Shown: positions 34,704 through 45,750 of the stretch, in pieces
Layout: every line of letters begins with the position of its first letter
Position numbering within the stretch: position 1 is the first letter of the stretch
Assembly (NCBI GenBank): GCA_023213195.1
Contig: CP096135.1
Location: 2,786,842 to 2,850,841, forward strand
Source of the DNA: Sphingobacteriales bacterium JAD_PAG50586_3
Lineage (GTDB): Bacteria; Bacteroidota; Bacteroidia; CAMBQF01
Reading direction: 5' to 3'
DNA: 64,000 bases
Position numbers and translations under genes: made by a program
Notes under the pieces: generated by a model
The model's database searches: none
What the model was told of the DNA's origin: nothing
Seen by the model: only the letters and a program-made list of their open reading frames with translations

Positions 34704-34738
34704 TGTAAAATATTGAAACTAAAAAAGCTAAAGTTGGT
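34704..34738. repeat. 33-bp direct repeat, copy 2
   Basis: Second copy of the TGTAAAATATTGAAACTAAA element (see 32887), ending 25 bases before the ATG of the secreted protein at 34763. Confidence 0.7.
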
Positions 34739-34762
34739 ATATAATTAAAAATCATCTAACCA

Positions 34763-35856
34763 ATGCGTTTTAAACTGACTGTATCAAGCTTGCTGATTTT
34801 GCATATATGTTATGCCCAACTAAATCCATACGCAAACCAAAACTTTGATTTAACAGGAAAGGGCATTGATTCGAAACTGAAGTCTGAACATTGTTTTATA
34901 GCGCAGGTCTCACCTGGCAATGCATACGAGAAACAGATTTTTCAGAAAGCAGATAGTGGCATGGTTGCTTATTTGAAAAATTATAAGGCTACCCATACAG
35001 ATTATAAAGATGCTTGGTTATCAACATATTATATTGAAGGCGGCGGGGTAAGATTTAGTGCCATTGAAAAATACCTGGATATGATTCCGGTGGATGATAT
35101 TACACTATCGGGTACATGGAATAAGAGCCTTGATACGTTATATGTATGGGGCATTAGTGGTGGGTATTGGGAGCGTTTTGATACACTAAGGGGAATATAC
35201 AGGCCTTTCACGCTTCCCGTTTTTAAGTATGCAGAATGTATGGCACCGGCAGATTATACAAAGCTTTTGGATATACTTATAGGTAAGGTTAAAAGTGAAT
35301 TTGGCATTGTTACAGATACTATAAATGACTTAGATGTTGCAAGGGTTGTAATGAAAAAGGATTCCGTTGTATTACCACAAGCCAGTGTAAAAGTATTTGC
35401 TAAAATATTAATGGATAGCTGGATGGAGCAATCGACTGATGCATATCAAGATTATTATTTAACTAATAGATTATATAGGGATGATGGCCATACTATAGGC
35501 TCAAAGCTTGATACTATGCCTGCTGATATTAATGGTGTTGCCATGCAATCTGTGCAAACATTTGAGCCTGATAAGATTGTAGCATACGATGAGTGGTCTT
35601 TTTTACATCGCCCAATATAAAAGGGCTACCGCAAATAAACTACCCGTACGGATTTATTTCAGTTAGAAAAACTATTTCGGTAGGCATAGTACCAACTTTA
35701 GGAGAAAGGAATTCGGTTTATACAGAATTGAGCGATTTTAAGCGCCATATGAATTATTTAAACCCCCATGCTTTTGATCCTTTTGAGCAAAGCCTTAATG
35801 CGTTGTTCTATAAAAAGTATAAGATTAAAAATTTTCACGATGATTGGGAATGGTAA
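34763..35856 (+). CDS. Secreted protein, unknown; paralogue of the next gene (one frame break)
   Basis: An exported protein of about 364 residues with a signal peptide ending LHICYAQ. The sequence is rich in Tyr, Asp and Lys, with no motif I recognise. The frame breaks at the T6 run 35599-35604: the first part ends HRPI at 35620, and adding one T gives EWSFFTSPNIKGLPQINYPYG, joining the second part, which ends at 35856. The C-terminal segment FDPFEQSLNALFYKKYKIK resembles FVPIEQSFEAVLYKT in the next gene, so the two are tandem paralogues. AT-rich. Probably an orphan family of the lineage. Confidence 0.7.
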
Positions 35857-35878
35857 CTAAATCAAAAAAAGCTAACCA

Positions 35879-37040
35879 ATGCATAGTAAGCTAACTGTAG
35901 TGTGCTTGTTGTTCTGTTTGCATTTATCTGCACAACACGTAATGTCTTATAGCCAAATGGTAAAACCTGAAACTAAAGATGAGCAAAAGCTATTTGCTAA
36001 GCATGATACAACTGTAATAAGGTACTTAGATAATTATTTTTATCAAAAAGGAAAACCATATTTACATCTATATTCTTCAACAGAATATTTTGAGGTAGCA
36101 AAAACCATCGAAGAGTATAAGTCTCTATGGAAGTCAAGACTGACTTCTAACCACGAAATTTTTGGATTGTGGAATCATGCTTTTGATACTCTCAAAGTCC
36201 TCAGTTTTTTCAACCTGTATAAATTTGAACTGCCTGATACTCTGGGAGGAAATACCTTACGGGTATTATTATCCTAAATCTAACTGCTCAGAGCTGCTAG
36301 ATAGTAGCCATTGGGCTGGCATAACCCCATCGTTGGGCGATACAAGTATTGTCAGCCAAAAAGCTTTAACCCCTGTTTTGAATTATGTAAAAAGAAAAAT
36401 CTATCAAAAATTAAAGATTGAAAAGGTAAATGATACACTGTTATTGTCAACTTATCATTTTCCTATTGATACGGTAATTTTGCCCCAAGTTTCATTTTTA
36501 TTCTATAGTGATATATTGAATAAAGCAGTTAGTGAGGGACATTGGGCTTACTATGATAAGGCATTGTTAAAACCTATTTTACTAAAAAGTGAAGCGGAAG
36601 ATTTAAAAACACAAAGCGATACTGTTGAGGGAATTTCTATGGATGTTTTAATGAATGTAATTCCAACCCGAAGGGATTCTATTAACATACAGGCCTTTTG
36701 GGATAGTGTATATAAATACGCCCCTAAAGTTGAACAAATTTATAAGGGTATGCTTAATCCTAAATGTATTTCTGTAACCTACAGCTGGCATTTTTCTCAA
36801 CCGTATACCGACAAATATGAAATTACACCAGGACTGATATTATCACGAAAACCCTATTCTGTTGGTATTGAGTATGAAAATGGGAATCAGATTTTTTATA
36901 ACTATAACACAGCAGTTGAATTATTTAAGAAATATAAAATTCCGTTTGTACCAATAGAACAATCCTTTGAGGCTGTTTTGTATAAAACATTGGATGTAAA
37001 CCCATTGCGGTATTATAAATGTTATAGGGAGAAGAAATAG
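35879..37040 (+). CDS. Secreted protein, unknown; tandem paralogue (one frame break)
   Basis: An exported protein of about 386 residues. The signal peptide ends LHLSAQ, and the start lies 22 bases after its paralogue's stop. The frame breaks between about 36235 and 36270: the first part runs to a stop at 36277, and the second continues as IPYGYYYPKSN to 37040. Dropping one G in GGGAGGAAATACC would give DTLGEIPYGYYYP. The C-terminal EQSFEAVLYKT block is shared with the gene before it. No named domain. I infer a co-transcribed pair produced by duplication. Confidence 0.68.
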
Positions 37041-37072
37041 TTGACAAACGCCTACCCCATGTTGTACCTTTG
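37041..37072 (+). promoter_or_regulatory. Orphan Bacteroidota-type promoter (TTGAC-TACCTTTG)
   Basis: TTGAC at 37041 and TACCTTTG at 37065-37072 (21 bases after TTG). The layout, including the flanking GTTG before TA and TGT after, closely matches the promoter at 2641-2672. No gene follows: the next 700 bases hold repeats, so it is orphaned. Confidence 0.5.
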
Positions 37073-37731
37073 TGTTGAACTAAAAACTAAAAATGAGCCT
37101 GCAAAATATTGTTTTTTAATCGTGCATTTCCACCTCTCCCCATATCATTCGTTATACTCATGATATTTCCCCTCTCCCAAGGGAGAGGGTGGCATTGCCG
37201 AAATGAAAATAGAGGCAATGGCGGGGAAAGGTGAAGCGAAAAAAAGACCCGCGAAAATGTGTTAATTAGCTACACGCTGTAGGGGTTTGGTAAATGAGAA
37301 ATGATAAATTAGAAATGAAAAATACTCACCCCAGTTTGTAGTACCTAAAAAACACCCTCTCCCGTCTGTCGCCGTTGGCGACATCCACCCTCTCAATGAG
37401 AGGGACCTTTAAAACTAAGCACGAAAACGAGAGTATTAGCTACACGCTGTTAGTGTTTGGTTGATGATTAATAATAAACTAAAAATGAAAATACAAAGAC
37501 TTGATGCCTTGGTGTATTCTGAAAAACTTTAAGCCCTTCACTCTTAAAGCTACCTCGTATTTATAACTCAAACAATTTGGGTTATGAGCATAATATTGAG
37601 GTAGTGTATCGAAATTGCAAAAATGTAAAATTTTACTACAACAGTAAGCCTTTCCTGACCCCTGATACCTAACCTCTGACCCCTGAATTAAAAATCTATC
37701 AACAAGGGGTACAACCTGTTAAATTATTGAC
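37073..37731. repeat. Repeat-rich spacer upstream of atpD
   Basis: No gene is seen. It contains CTCTCCC-type hairpins (near 37131-37190 and 37355-37405), two copies of the GCTACACGCTGTAGGG/GCTACACGCTGTTAG module (near 37250-37290 and 37422-37462) that is also in the 3.1-3.8 kb spacer, and a 55-base imperfect palindrome (37550-37604, arms CTACCTC and GAGGTAG). A run of TGACCCCTGA-like short repeats lies near 37655-37690. Confidence 0.8.
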
Positions 37732-37739
37732 TACTTTTG
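37732..37739 (+). promoter_or_regulatory. -7 box of the atpDC promoter
   Basis: TACTTTTG matches TAnnTTTG and lies 38 bases before the atpD ATG. The -33 region has no exact TTG at the usual distance (CCTGTT is nearest). Confidence 0.5.
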
Positions 37740-37747
37740 CGGCCTGA

Positions 37748-39286
<1,539 letters not shown>

Positions 39287-39305
39287 TTTTTAGATACAAA
39301 AGATT

Positions 39306-39547
39306 ATGCACCTGGATATAATAACCCCTGATAAAACCGTTTACAGCGGCGAAGTTACTTCGGTACAACTGCCGGGCGTAGAAGGTAAGTTTCAGATACT
39401 TAAAAACCACGCCCCCTTATTGCCACGTTGGCACAAGGCAAGGTAAAGGTTGTTGATGTAGCTAAAGAAACTACCTTTTTTGAGCTTACCGGTGGTGTTG
39501 TAGAGGTGCTTAACAACAAAGTAACTGTATTAGCCGAAAAGGCGTGA
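39306..39547 (+). CDS. atpC: ATP synthase F1 subunit epsilon (one frame break)
   Basis: The short Bacteroidota form of epsilon, about 80 residues, which consists of the beta-sandwich domain without the C-terminal helices. It starts [20 protein letters not shown]. The frame breaks at the C5 run 39412-39416: unrepaired it reads [13 protein letters not shown] and stops. One extra C gives [19 protein letters not shown], and the frame then continues to TGA at 39545-39547. This is one of the clearest homopolymer deletions, since an essential gene would not be broken. A strong terminator follows. Confidence 0.9.
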
Positions 39548-39574
39548 ATGATTACTGATAAGAACTAAGTTTTC

Positions 39575-39614
39575 AAATCCCGTCTCGTTTAAAACAAGAC
39601 GGGATTTTGTTTTT
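39575..39614 (+). terminator. Intrinsic terminator of atpDC
   Basis: AAATCCCGTCT-n12-AGACGGGATTTTG: an 11-bp stem with a T-rich tail, 27 bases after the atpC stop. Confidence 0.9.
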
Positions 39615-39631
39615 ACTATACTTGCCTTTAA

Positions 39632-40015
39632 ATGAAAAGAACCCTAATATCATCGGGCGCCCCATGGGAAGCTACTGTAGGCTACAGCCGTGCCGTGCGG
39701 GTGGGCAACATGGTATTTGTTGCCGGTACAACAGCCGTTGATGGTGATACCATTGTAGCCCCCGGAAATGCGTATGAGCAAACCCAATACATACTAGCTA
39801 AAATTGGCAAGGCTCTGATTGAAGCCGGCGCTGATTTTCAGCATGTGGTGCGCACCAGAATGTATCTAACTAACATAGCAGATTGGGAAGAAGTAGGCCG
39901 TGCCCATGGTGAGGTGTTTGGTACTATTCGCCCTGCTGCTACTATGGTAGAGGTTAAAGGGCTGATTAATAAAGACCTTGTTGTAGAAATAGAAGTTGAT
40001 GCGGTAATAGACTAA
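39632..40015 (+). CDS. RidA family protein
   Basis: A 127-residue YjgF/YER057c/UK114 protein. Members of the RidA branch hydrolyse reactive enamines and imines made by PLP enzymes. The sequence has GYSRAVRVGNMVFVAGTT, the middle QTQYILAKIGKALIEAGA, the Arg of VVRTRMYLT near residue 72 (which binds carboxylate in active members) and a C-terminal IRPAATMVEVKGLI. The substrate-binding Arg is present. The metallo-hydrolase gene begins four bases after its stop, so they form an operon after the atpC terminator. Confidence 0.9.
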   Translation: MKRTLISSGAPWEATVGYSRAVRVGNMVFVAGTTAVDGDTIVAPGNAYEQTQYILAKIGKALIEAGADFQHVVRTRMYLTNIADWEEVGRAHGEVFGTIRPAATMVEVKGLINKDLVVEIEVDAVID

Positions 40016-40018
40016 ACC

Positions 40019-40792
40019 ATGATTAATAAGATACACCATTTAAACTGTGCAACACTAAGGCCTTTGGGCAAAAAGGTAATTTGCCATTGCCTGCTTTTAG
40101 AAACAGATACGGGTTTAATACTGGTTGATACCGGCTTGGGTATGCAAGATGTACAAAACCCCGGCAAACGCCTTAGTACAACATTCAGGCTTATAATGAA
40201 TGCTGTATTAGATAGTAACGAAACAGCCTTAAAGCAAATAGAGCAGTTAGGCTTTACTAACGCCGATGTTAAATATATTATATCTACCCATTTGCACGAA
40301 GACCATGCCGGGGGAATTAATGATTTTCCTGATGCGGAGGTAATACTATCTGAAAGAGAATATAATGCCGTAATAGCAACGCCCAATGCCGGTGCGGGTT
40401 TCAGTAAGGCCCAGCTTCAAAATATAAAATGGAAAAAGGCAGCTGTTGGCACTGAAAACTGGAATGGTTTTACTATGCAAAAGGTGCTTGATGGTATTTG
40501 GCTGGTAGATTTAGAAGGCCATACATTTGGGCAATGCGGCGTGTTGATGGATTATAATAATAAGCAATACTTTCATTGTGCTGATTCATATTACAGCAGG
40601 CAATCGTTAGTTGTAGGCTTTGGCAAAACGCCTTTTATGTTTAAATTAACCCAATGGTTCACGGGTAAAAATAAGCAGGCTTTGAAAGAAAATGAGCAAA
40701 AGCTTTATAACTTGTACCACCAGAATATACAAGGGCTGGAAATGTTCTGCTCGCACGATGTAGATGAATTTGAAAGGTTAAGAAATATATAA
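40019..40792 (+). CDS. MBL-fold metallo-hydrolase
   Basis: A 257-residue metallo-beta-lactamase-fold enzyme. The zinc motif HLHEDHAGG is at residues 91-99, the third ligand is in the LEGHTFGQCG segment near 165, and DSYYSR near 187 supplies the bridging Asp. The N-terminus VICHCLLLETDTGLILVDTGLG is typical of lactonase-like members. No signal peptide. It could be a lactonase, a thioesterase or a hydrolase of small metabolites. Co-transcribed with the RidA gene; radC follows 17 bases later. Confidence 0.87.
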   Translation: MINKIHHLNCATLRPLGKKVICHCLLLETDTGLILVDTGLGMQDVQNPGKRLSTTFRLIMNAVLDSNETALKQIEQLGFTNADVKYIISTHLHEDHAGGINDFPDAEVILSEREYNAVIATPNAGAGFSKAQLQNIKWKKAAVGTENWNGFTMQKVLDGIWLVDLEGHTFGQCGVLMDYNNKQYFHCADSYYSRQSLVVGFGKTPFMFKLTQWFTGKNKQALKENEQKLYNLYHQNIQGLEMFCSHDVDEFERLRNI

Positions 40793-40809
40793 AACACAGA
40801 TAGGTTGAT

Positions 40810-41511
40810 ATGATAGAATACGATAAACCACTTGCCACTATAAAATCGTGGGCCGAAGATGACAGGCCGCGCGAAAAGCTTGTAGCTAAAGGCCCCTCAA
40901 ACCTTACTGATGCTGAACTGTTGGCTATACTTATAGCCTCGGGCAGCCGTAATGAGAGTGCCGTTGATTTATGCAAGCGCATACTAGCATCTGTAGGTAA
41001 TAACTTGGGCGAACTGGCTAAACTATCTGTTAACGACTTAATGAAGTTTAAAGGCATTGGCGATGCTAAAGCCATAACTATAGTTGCTGCCCTTGAATTG
41101 GGCAAACGCCGACGCCTTGCCGAAGCCACCAAGCGCGAGGCCATTACCTGTAGTAAAGATGGTTACGATATTCTACTCCCCTTGTTTGAAGACCTTAAGC
41201 ACGAAGAGTTTTGGGTATTATTACTAAACCGAGCCAACAAAGTAGTGCGCAAAGAGAGGATTAGCACTGGTGGGGTGGCAGGCACTATAGTAGACAATAA
41301 GATTATACTTAAACTAGCCATAGAAACGCTGGCATCGGGCATGTTGTTGGCACATAACCACCCATCGGGCAATCTTAAACCCAGCCAGGCCGATATTAAC
41401 CTAACCCGCCAAATAAAGCAGGCGGCGCAGTTGCTAGAGGTTAATTTGGTAGACCACCTAATAGTAACAGACCACGGCTACTTTAGCTTTGCCGATGAGG
41501 GCATGCTGTAA
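40810..41511 (+). CDS. radC: RadC family protein (JAB-domain)
   Basis: A 233-residue RadC. The N-terminal part has a helix-hairpin-helix, KGIGDAKA at residues 81-88. The JAMM/MPN+ domain follows, with HNHPSG at 182-187 and the PSQADINLTRQIKQAAQLL segment and Asp of VDHLIVTDHGYFSF completing the metal site. Historically named for DNA repair, its true role is unsettled. Complete and intact. It probably belongs to the RidA-metallo-hydrolase transcript. Confidence 0.93.
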   Translation: MIEYDKPLATIKSWAEDDRPREKLVAKGPSNLTDAELLAILIASGSRNESAVDLCKRILASVGNNLGELAKLSVNDLMKFKGIGDAKAITIVAALELGKRRRLAEATKREAITCSKDGYDILLPLFEDLKHEEFWVLLLNRANKVVRKERISTGGVAGTIVDNKIILKLAIETLASGMLLAHNHPSGNLKPSQADINLTRQIKQAAQLLEVNLVDHLIVTDHGYFSFADEGML

Positions 41512-41600
41512 GAGTGGTTTTAATTTTGTATTATTACACAAGAATAGAAATTTATCAAATCTGCCAAATGTGTGGGTTTTGTATATTTTAAACTACACAC

Positions 41601-42023
41601 ATGAAAAAAATATTCTCTGTTTTGAAGAGTAAAAGCCTATTGTTAGGCATAGTATTAATGATGGTATCGGCCCCTGCTTTTTCTCAGGTGAAAATGGGCT
41701 TTTGTTTTAATGTTACAGGCGATAATGGAGCGGCCGATTGGTTATTTAACACCATAACGCTTGATAAAGATAAGCCTTTGAAATGCGTTGTTTACCTGCC
41801 TGCTGTAATACCTGATTTAACGTATGTAACGTTTAAAGTACAATACCAACAAGCCGACGGGCAGCCTTTTATTGATACAGATTCATACCAACTAGATGTA
41901 AAACCGGACTGGCAGTGGTTTTATTATAACCTGAAGTTTACCATGCCGGGTAACTACAAAATATCCTTGTTAGATAATAACAATGCATTGCTTGTAGATG
42001 GTCTTTTGCATTTGCTGCCGTAA
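41601..42023 (+). CDS. Secreted protein, unknown
   Basis: A 140-residue exported protein with signal peptide ending SAPAFSQ (residues 23-29). The mature part is all-beta in character (VKMGFCFNVTGDNGAADWLFNTI begins it). It ends MPGNYKISLLDNNNALLVDGLLHLLP, reminiscent of Ig-like sandwich proteins. No family recognised. It converges on the UbiB-like gene with only two bases between the stops. Confidence 0.7.
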   Translation: MKKIFSVLKSKSLLLGIVLMMVSAPAFSQVKMGFCFNVTGDNGAADWLFNTITLDKDKPLKCVVYLPAVIPDLTYVTFKVQYQQADGQPFIDTDSYQLDVKPDWQWFYYNLKFTMPGNYKISLLDNNNALLVDGLLHLLP

Positions 42024-42025
42024 AG

Positions 42026-43675
42026 CTATTTAGTTCGCGTAAAAAGGCGGAATAGTAGCCATAGGGTGAAGAACACTGAAGCCCCCAACATAAAGTTAGC
42101 TCCTTGTATTTCTTTTTCGCGGGTAATAAGCACTAAAGAACCTGCCATTAAAATGCCTACCAAAAATACTATGCCTATAATACCGCCTACCTGTTTTAAC
42201 CCCGAGGCAAAAATTTCTTTTTCCTTTAGGTTAATATCAACGGTAATTTTGCCCTGCTTAATATTGTAAAGTATCTCATTTATTTCACCGGGAAAATCGC
42301 GTATTAGCGACATATAATCTTTAAGCGTATCGTATACCTCGCCAGCAATTTGCCTGGCCGAGAATTTCTCTTTTATTAGCGTTTCAGCATAGGGTCGTAT
42401 TAGCACCGGTAGCGATACATTAGCCTCCAGGTTATAGCCAAACTTCTCAACAGTAGCAAGGGCTTTCATTAATAAAAATATGCTGCCCGGTAGTTTTAAG
42501 TTATGCTTTTGAATGATTTTTATACTCTCGTTTAATATCTGAGAGAAGTTGATATTCTCGTAACTAAAAGTCATGTGGCGCGATATCATATCCTCTACCA
42601 TAAACTCCAAATCGGCTTTTTCTGAGAAGAATTTCTTATCACACAACGTCAACAACGATTCTGATATTGTAGTAGCGTTTTTGGTGGCAAGGCCCAAAAT
42701 AAAGCTGGCTAAAAACTGCATGTGGGCTGCCTTTAAGCTACCTGCCATACCAAAGTCTATAAGGGCTATACGGTTATTGTCTTGTATAAACATATTACCG
42801 GGATGCGGATCGGCGTGGAAGAAACCGTTTTTAAAAATCATCTCCAGTAAAATAGTAGTGCCGTTTACCGCTATTTGTGTAGGGTCTAAACCTGCATCAA
42901 TAAGTTCCTAGCGGTTGTTGGGTGGTATACCGCCAACAAACTCCATAATAAGAAGCCTGTCGGTACTCAAATCAAGGTAAACCCTGGGTATTTTTACATA
43001 GTCGGCATCCTTAAAAATATCGGCAAATCGGGCGGCATTTGCAGCTTCGTTAAGGTAGTTTAGTTCCTTTAAAAGGGTATCGCCAAATTCTTCAATCAAA
43101 CCAATTATATCTACAGCAGCAAACCCGGGGTATTCTTTAATCAGTTCGCCAGCAAGGTATTTAAGTATCTGTAAGTCTAGCTGAATTTTAGGCTCAATAT
43201 CGGGCCGTTGAATTTTTACAACAACATCTTCGCCATTAAGCAGCGTAGCCTTATATACCTGACCAATAGAGGCAGAGCCAATGCACTCTTTATCAAACTT
43301 GCTAAAGAACTGTTTAATGTCGCCACCCAATTCCTCTTCTATCATAAGCTCAGCCCTGTCGTGGTCAAATGGCTGCACGGTGCTTTGCAGCTTTTTAAGC
43401 TCTTCGCGTAGCTTATCCGATATAATATCGGGCCTGTCGGCAAGTATCTGCCCAAACTTAATAAAGGTGGGGCCTAGTTCTTCTATAACAGTACGTAGCC
43501 TTTCTGGCTGTGTTTTAAGTGTGCCGTTGCGTTTATATTTTTTGGGTATCAGCCCAAACAAGTAACGCTTTTGGCTCATCCAGTTAATAATTACAAAGCC
43601 AAGCAGTATAAATACAATATCTATAGCCCTAAAAAAGCGCGCAATGTATTGTCGTATGCGGAAAATCTTAAACAT
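42026..43675 (-). CDS. AarF/ABC1/UbiB-like kinase, in-frame TAG
   Basis: A 549-residue atypical kinase-like membrane protein linked to quinone biosynthesis or lipid homeostasis. The KxGQ-like motif FIKFGQILADRPDII is near residues 71-85, the A-rich loop in SASIGQVYKATL near 132-143, VVKIQRP near 149-155 and the family signature FFHADPHPGN near 286-295. Two C-terminal transmembrane helices follow. A TAG at 42908-42910 interrupts the frame after IPPNNR, yet the same frame stays open on both sides and resumes ELIDAGLDPTQIA. The coding strand reads CGCTAGGAAC. CAG (Gln) would repair it. The small gene at 43682-43981 precedes it by 6 bases. Confidence 0.88.
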
Positions 43676-43681
43676 GCAAGC

Positions 43682-43981
43682 TTATTTAGTAGTGTCTATT
43701 TTAATAGTTAAGTCTTTGATAGCTTTTATCAAATTATCAATGTCTTGTTTTTGGGCAACATTAGAGGTGTTTACCGATTGCTTTATGGATGTTTGCAATC
43801 GGATATTATCTTTCAGTTCTTCCAGGTAATTTACAATTCCCACCGCCATTTTATCAGCTTCTTCGGGATTGTCTTTGTAGTTTTGTATCACACCAGACAC
43901 CTTGTCTACAAAGGCCTCACGGTCGCTAAGGCCAAAAGTAATTCCCATGGCCAAAAGGTTTTTTAGCATATCACCCATCAT
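43682..43981 (-). CDS. Small helical protein upstream of the UbiB-like gene
   Basis: A 99-residue protein, mostly helical, starting MMGDMLKNLLAMGITFGLSD and ending in a probable coiled coil (KQDIDNLIKAIKDLTIKID). It has phasin-like or regulator-like features: amphipathic helix, no signal peptide, no catalytic motif. It ends 6 bases before the UbiB-like gene and is surely co-transcribed with it. It might regulate or scaffold that protein. I do not recognise the family. Confidence 0.75.
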   Translation of the reverse strand: MMGDMLKNLLAMGITFGLSDREAFVDKVSGVIQNYKDNPEEADKMAVGIVNYLEELKDNIRLQTSIKQSVNTSNVAQKQDIDNLIKAIKDLTIKIDTTK

Positions 43982-44043
43982 CTCAAATTTACAACTATAA
44001 CCTATAATAAATAAGGAATGTTTAAACCGCTAGGTATTAACCC

Positions 44044-45634
44044 TTAAAAGCGGAGAATAGAGAATTGTTTGGCTAAAGGGCCGCCTTTTTCGGCAAAGCC
44101 CCTAAAGAACTCTTTGCCATATTTTAAGTACTAGGGAATAAAGTTTGCGGTGCGCTCTTGCAGGCTATCGTTAGGAAAAAGGCTTTCTTTTAGTTTACGT
44201 ATTTGGTTAACGCTTGCTTCTTCCTTTGTTTTGTGTGCCTTTAATAGCTTGGCTTCCAACCCTGCAAGGTAGTTTTGCAATTTCTTATGTTCTGCTTCTA
44301 TGCTGCCCACCAATGTTGCATCGCTTTGGGCTGTTTTGGCAGATAGGTTGTTGAAGAATGCCGCCGCCTCGCTGCGCTCGGCGTCGAAGCTGATTCCGGC
44401 CCCTGCTGCGTTTTGCAGGTACCGTTTTATCAGCGCATCGGTATTTTCAAATAAGTCGGCATCGGCAAAGACAAACTTTTCTATGCGGCTTGCCTGACCT
44501 TCATCAACTAACATATATGAGCTGCGAAGGGCCAACACTGGTAACTCATAGCCATAATGATTGAAAAAGGCTTTGTATTGAAGCCAATATGCCAATTCGC
44601 CACCACCACCAACATAGCAAATGTTGGGTAATATAGTTTCTTGATACAAGGGGCGTAACACCACGTTAGGACTGAATACCTCAGGTGTCTGGGCAAGCAT
44701 TGAGTCAATATCAGCTTGCGAGAAAGTAAACTCGTTACCCACCGTAGCAAAACCTGTATCGGTTTTAACCAAACGGTAGCGTTGACCGCTGTTTATGTAG
44801 AATAGGTTTACCTCGCGTGGATTTACCTGCGCTGTGTAGCCTGCTTTTGCAAATATGGCATTACTCTCATTTACTTTATGGTACGATTGTAATCCACTTA
44901 AATCTTCCTTAATGATAGAGGCAAATTCAGCTTTTAGTTCGCGCTCGTTAGGGTCTAATATAACCAAGCCATATTCGCCCATAAGGGCATTAACAAAATG
45001 GCGGGTAGCATCGGCCAGGTTGGTGTGGTTAAGGTAGCTTTCTTTAACCAAAGCCAGTATTTCTTTGGCATTATCGCTATCGCCTAAAACTGTTGTAAGT
45101 TCATCAATGACCGGTTGAAGAGTTTCGGTAGTTAGCATCCCCGCGGCCCCTGGCCTGCATCCCATGTTAGCTTTTTGTTGAAGAGGTATGCATGGTTTAT
45201 TTCTTCAATGTCGCCATCTTCGGTATGCATCCAATAAACAGGAACAAAATTGTGCTGGGGGTACCATTCCTTTAGTTGGCGTGCAAGACTAATACAATCG
45301 GCCAGTTTGTAAATGAGGTATAACGGCCCGGTAAACAGGCATAGCTGGTGTCCGGTAACTATGGTAAAGGTACTATCGTCTTTTAATAGTTGAATGTTAG
45401 CTGCTGTAGCATCTGTAGGAATTGTATTGCCCTGCTTATATTGCTTTTCTATTGCGTTGACCAATGCAGCCCTGTTTACAGGTTTGGCCTAGCGGTAGGC
45501 AATGGCTTTTTCAAAACCCTGCTGGGTAAAGGGGAAACTATATAAAGGGGCAACGTTTGCGTGCTCGTCTAGGTAATCGGCAATAAGCTGCGAAAAAAGC
45601 CTGTTTGCTTATACGAAAGGGTAGTAACTTTCAT
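44044..45634 (-). CDS. bshC: Putative cysteine ligase BshC (bacillithiol synthesis), several breaks
   Basis: BshC adds cysteine to glucosaminyl-malate in the last step of bacillithiol synthesis. Pieced together it has about 530 residues, the normal family length. The start ATG 45634 gives MKVTTLSYKQTGFFSQLIADYLDEHANVAPLY after adding one T to the A6/T6 run at 45593-45598. A TAG at 45489-45491 interrupts AIAYR-AKPVNRAALV in frame. A G4 run (45147-45150) lost one G: LTWDAGQGAAGMLTTETL results when restored. Another in-frame TAG at 44131-44133 cuts the end (NFIP-YLKYGKEFFRGF), after which the frame stays open to TAA 44044-44046. Family core GHQLCLFTGPLYLIYK is intact. The clustering of breaks is unusual. 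Sequence error is my main explanation; decay is possible. Confidence 0.85.
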
Positions 45635-45705
45635 TTAGCGTAAAAGTAGAAATATTATCATAAGCACACCAAACAGATACAGGAGGTTAATGTTTTGCAT
45701 TTAAA

Positions 45706-45750
45706 AATCCCCCTTTAAGCGGGGGTGCCCAAAGGGCGGGGGAGTCCTTT
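45706..45750. repeat. CCCCCTTTAAGCGGGGG-type palindrome
   Basis: AATCCCCCTTTAAGCGGGGG then TGCCCAAAGGGCGGGGGAGTCC, a compound hairpin at the 3' end of the phzF gene. It is a common interspersed form (CCCCTTTAGGGG class). Confidence 0.7.
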
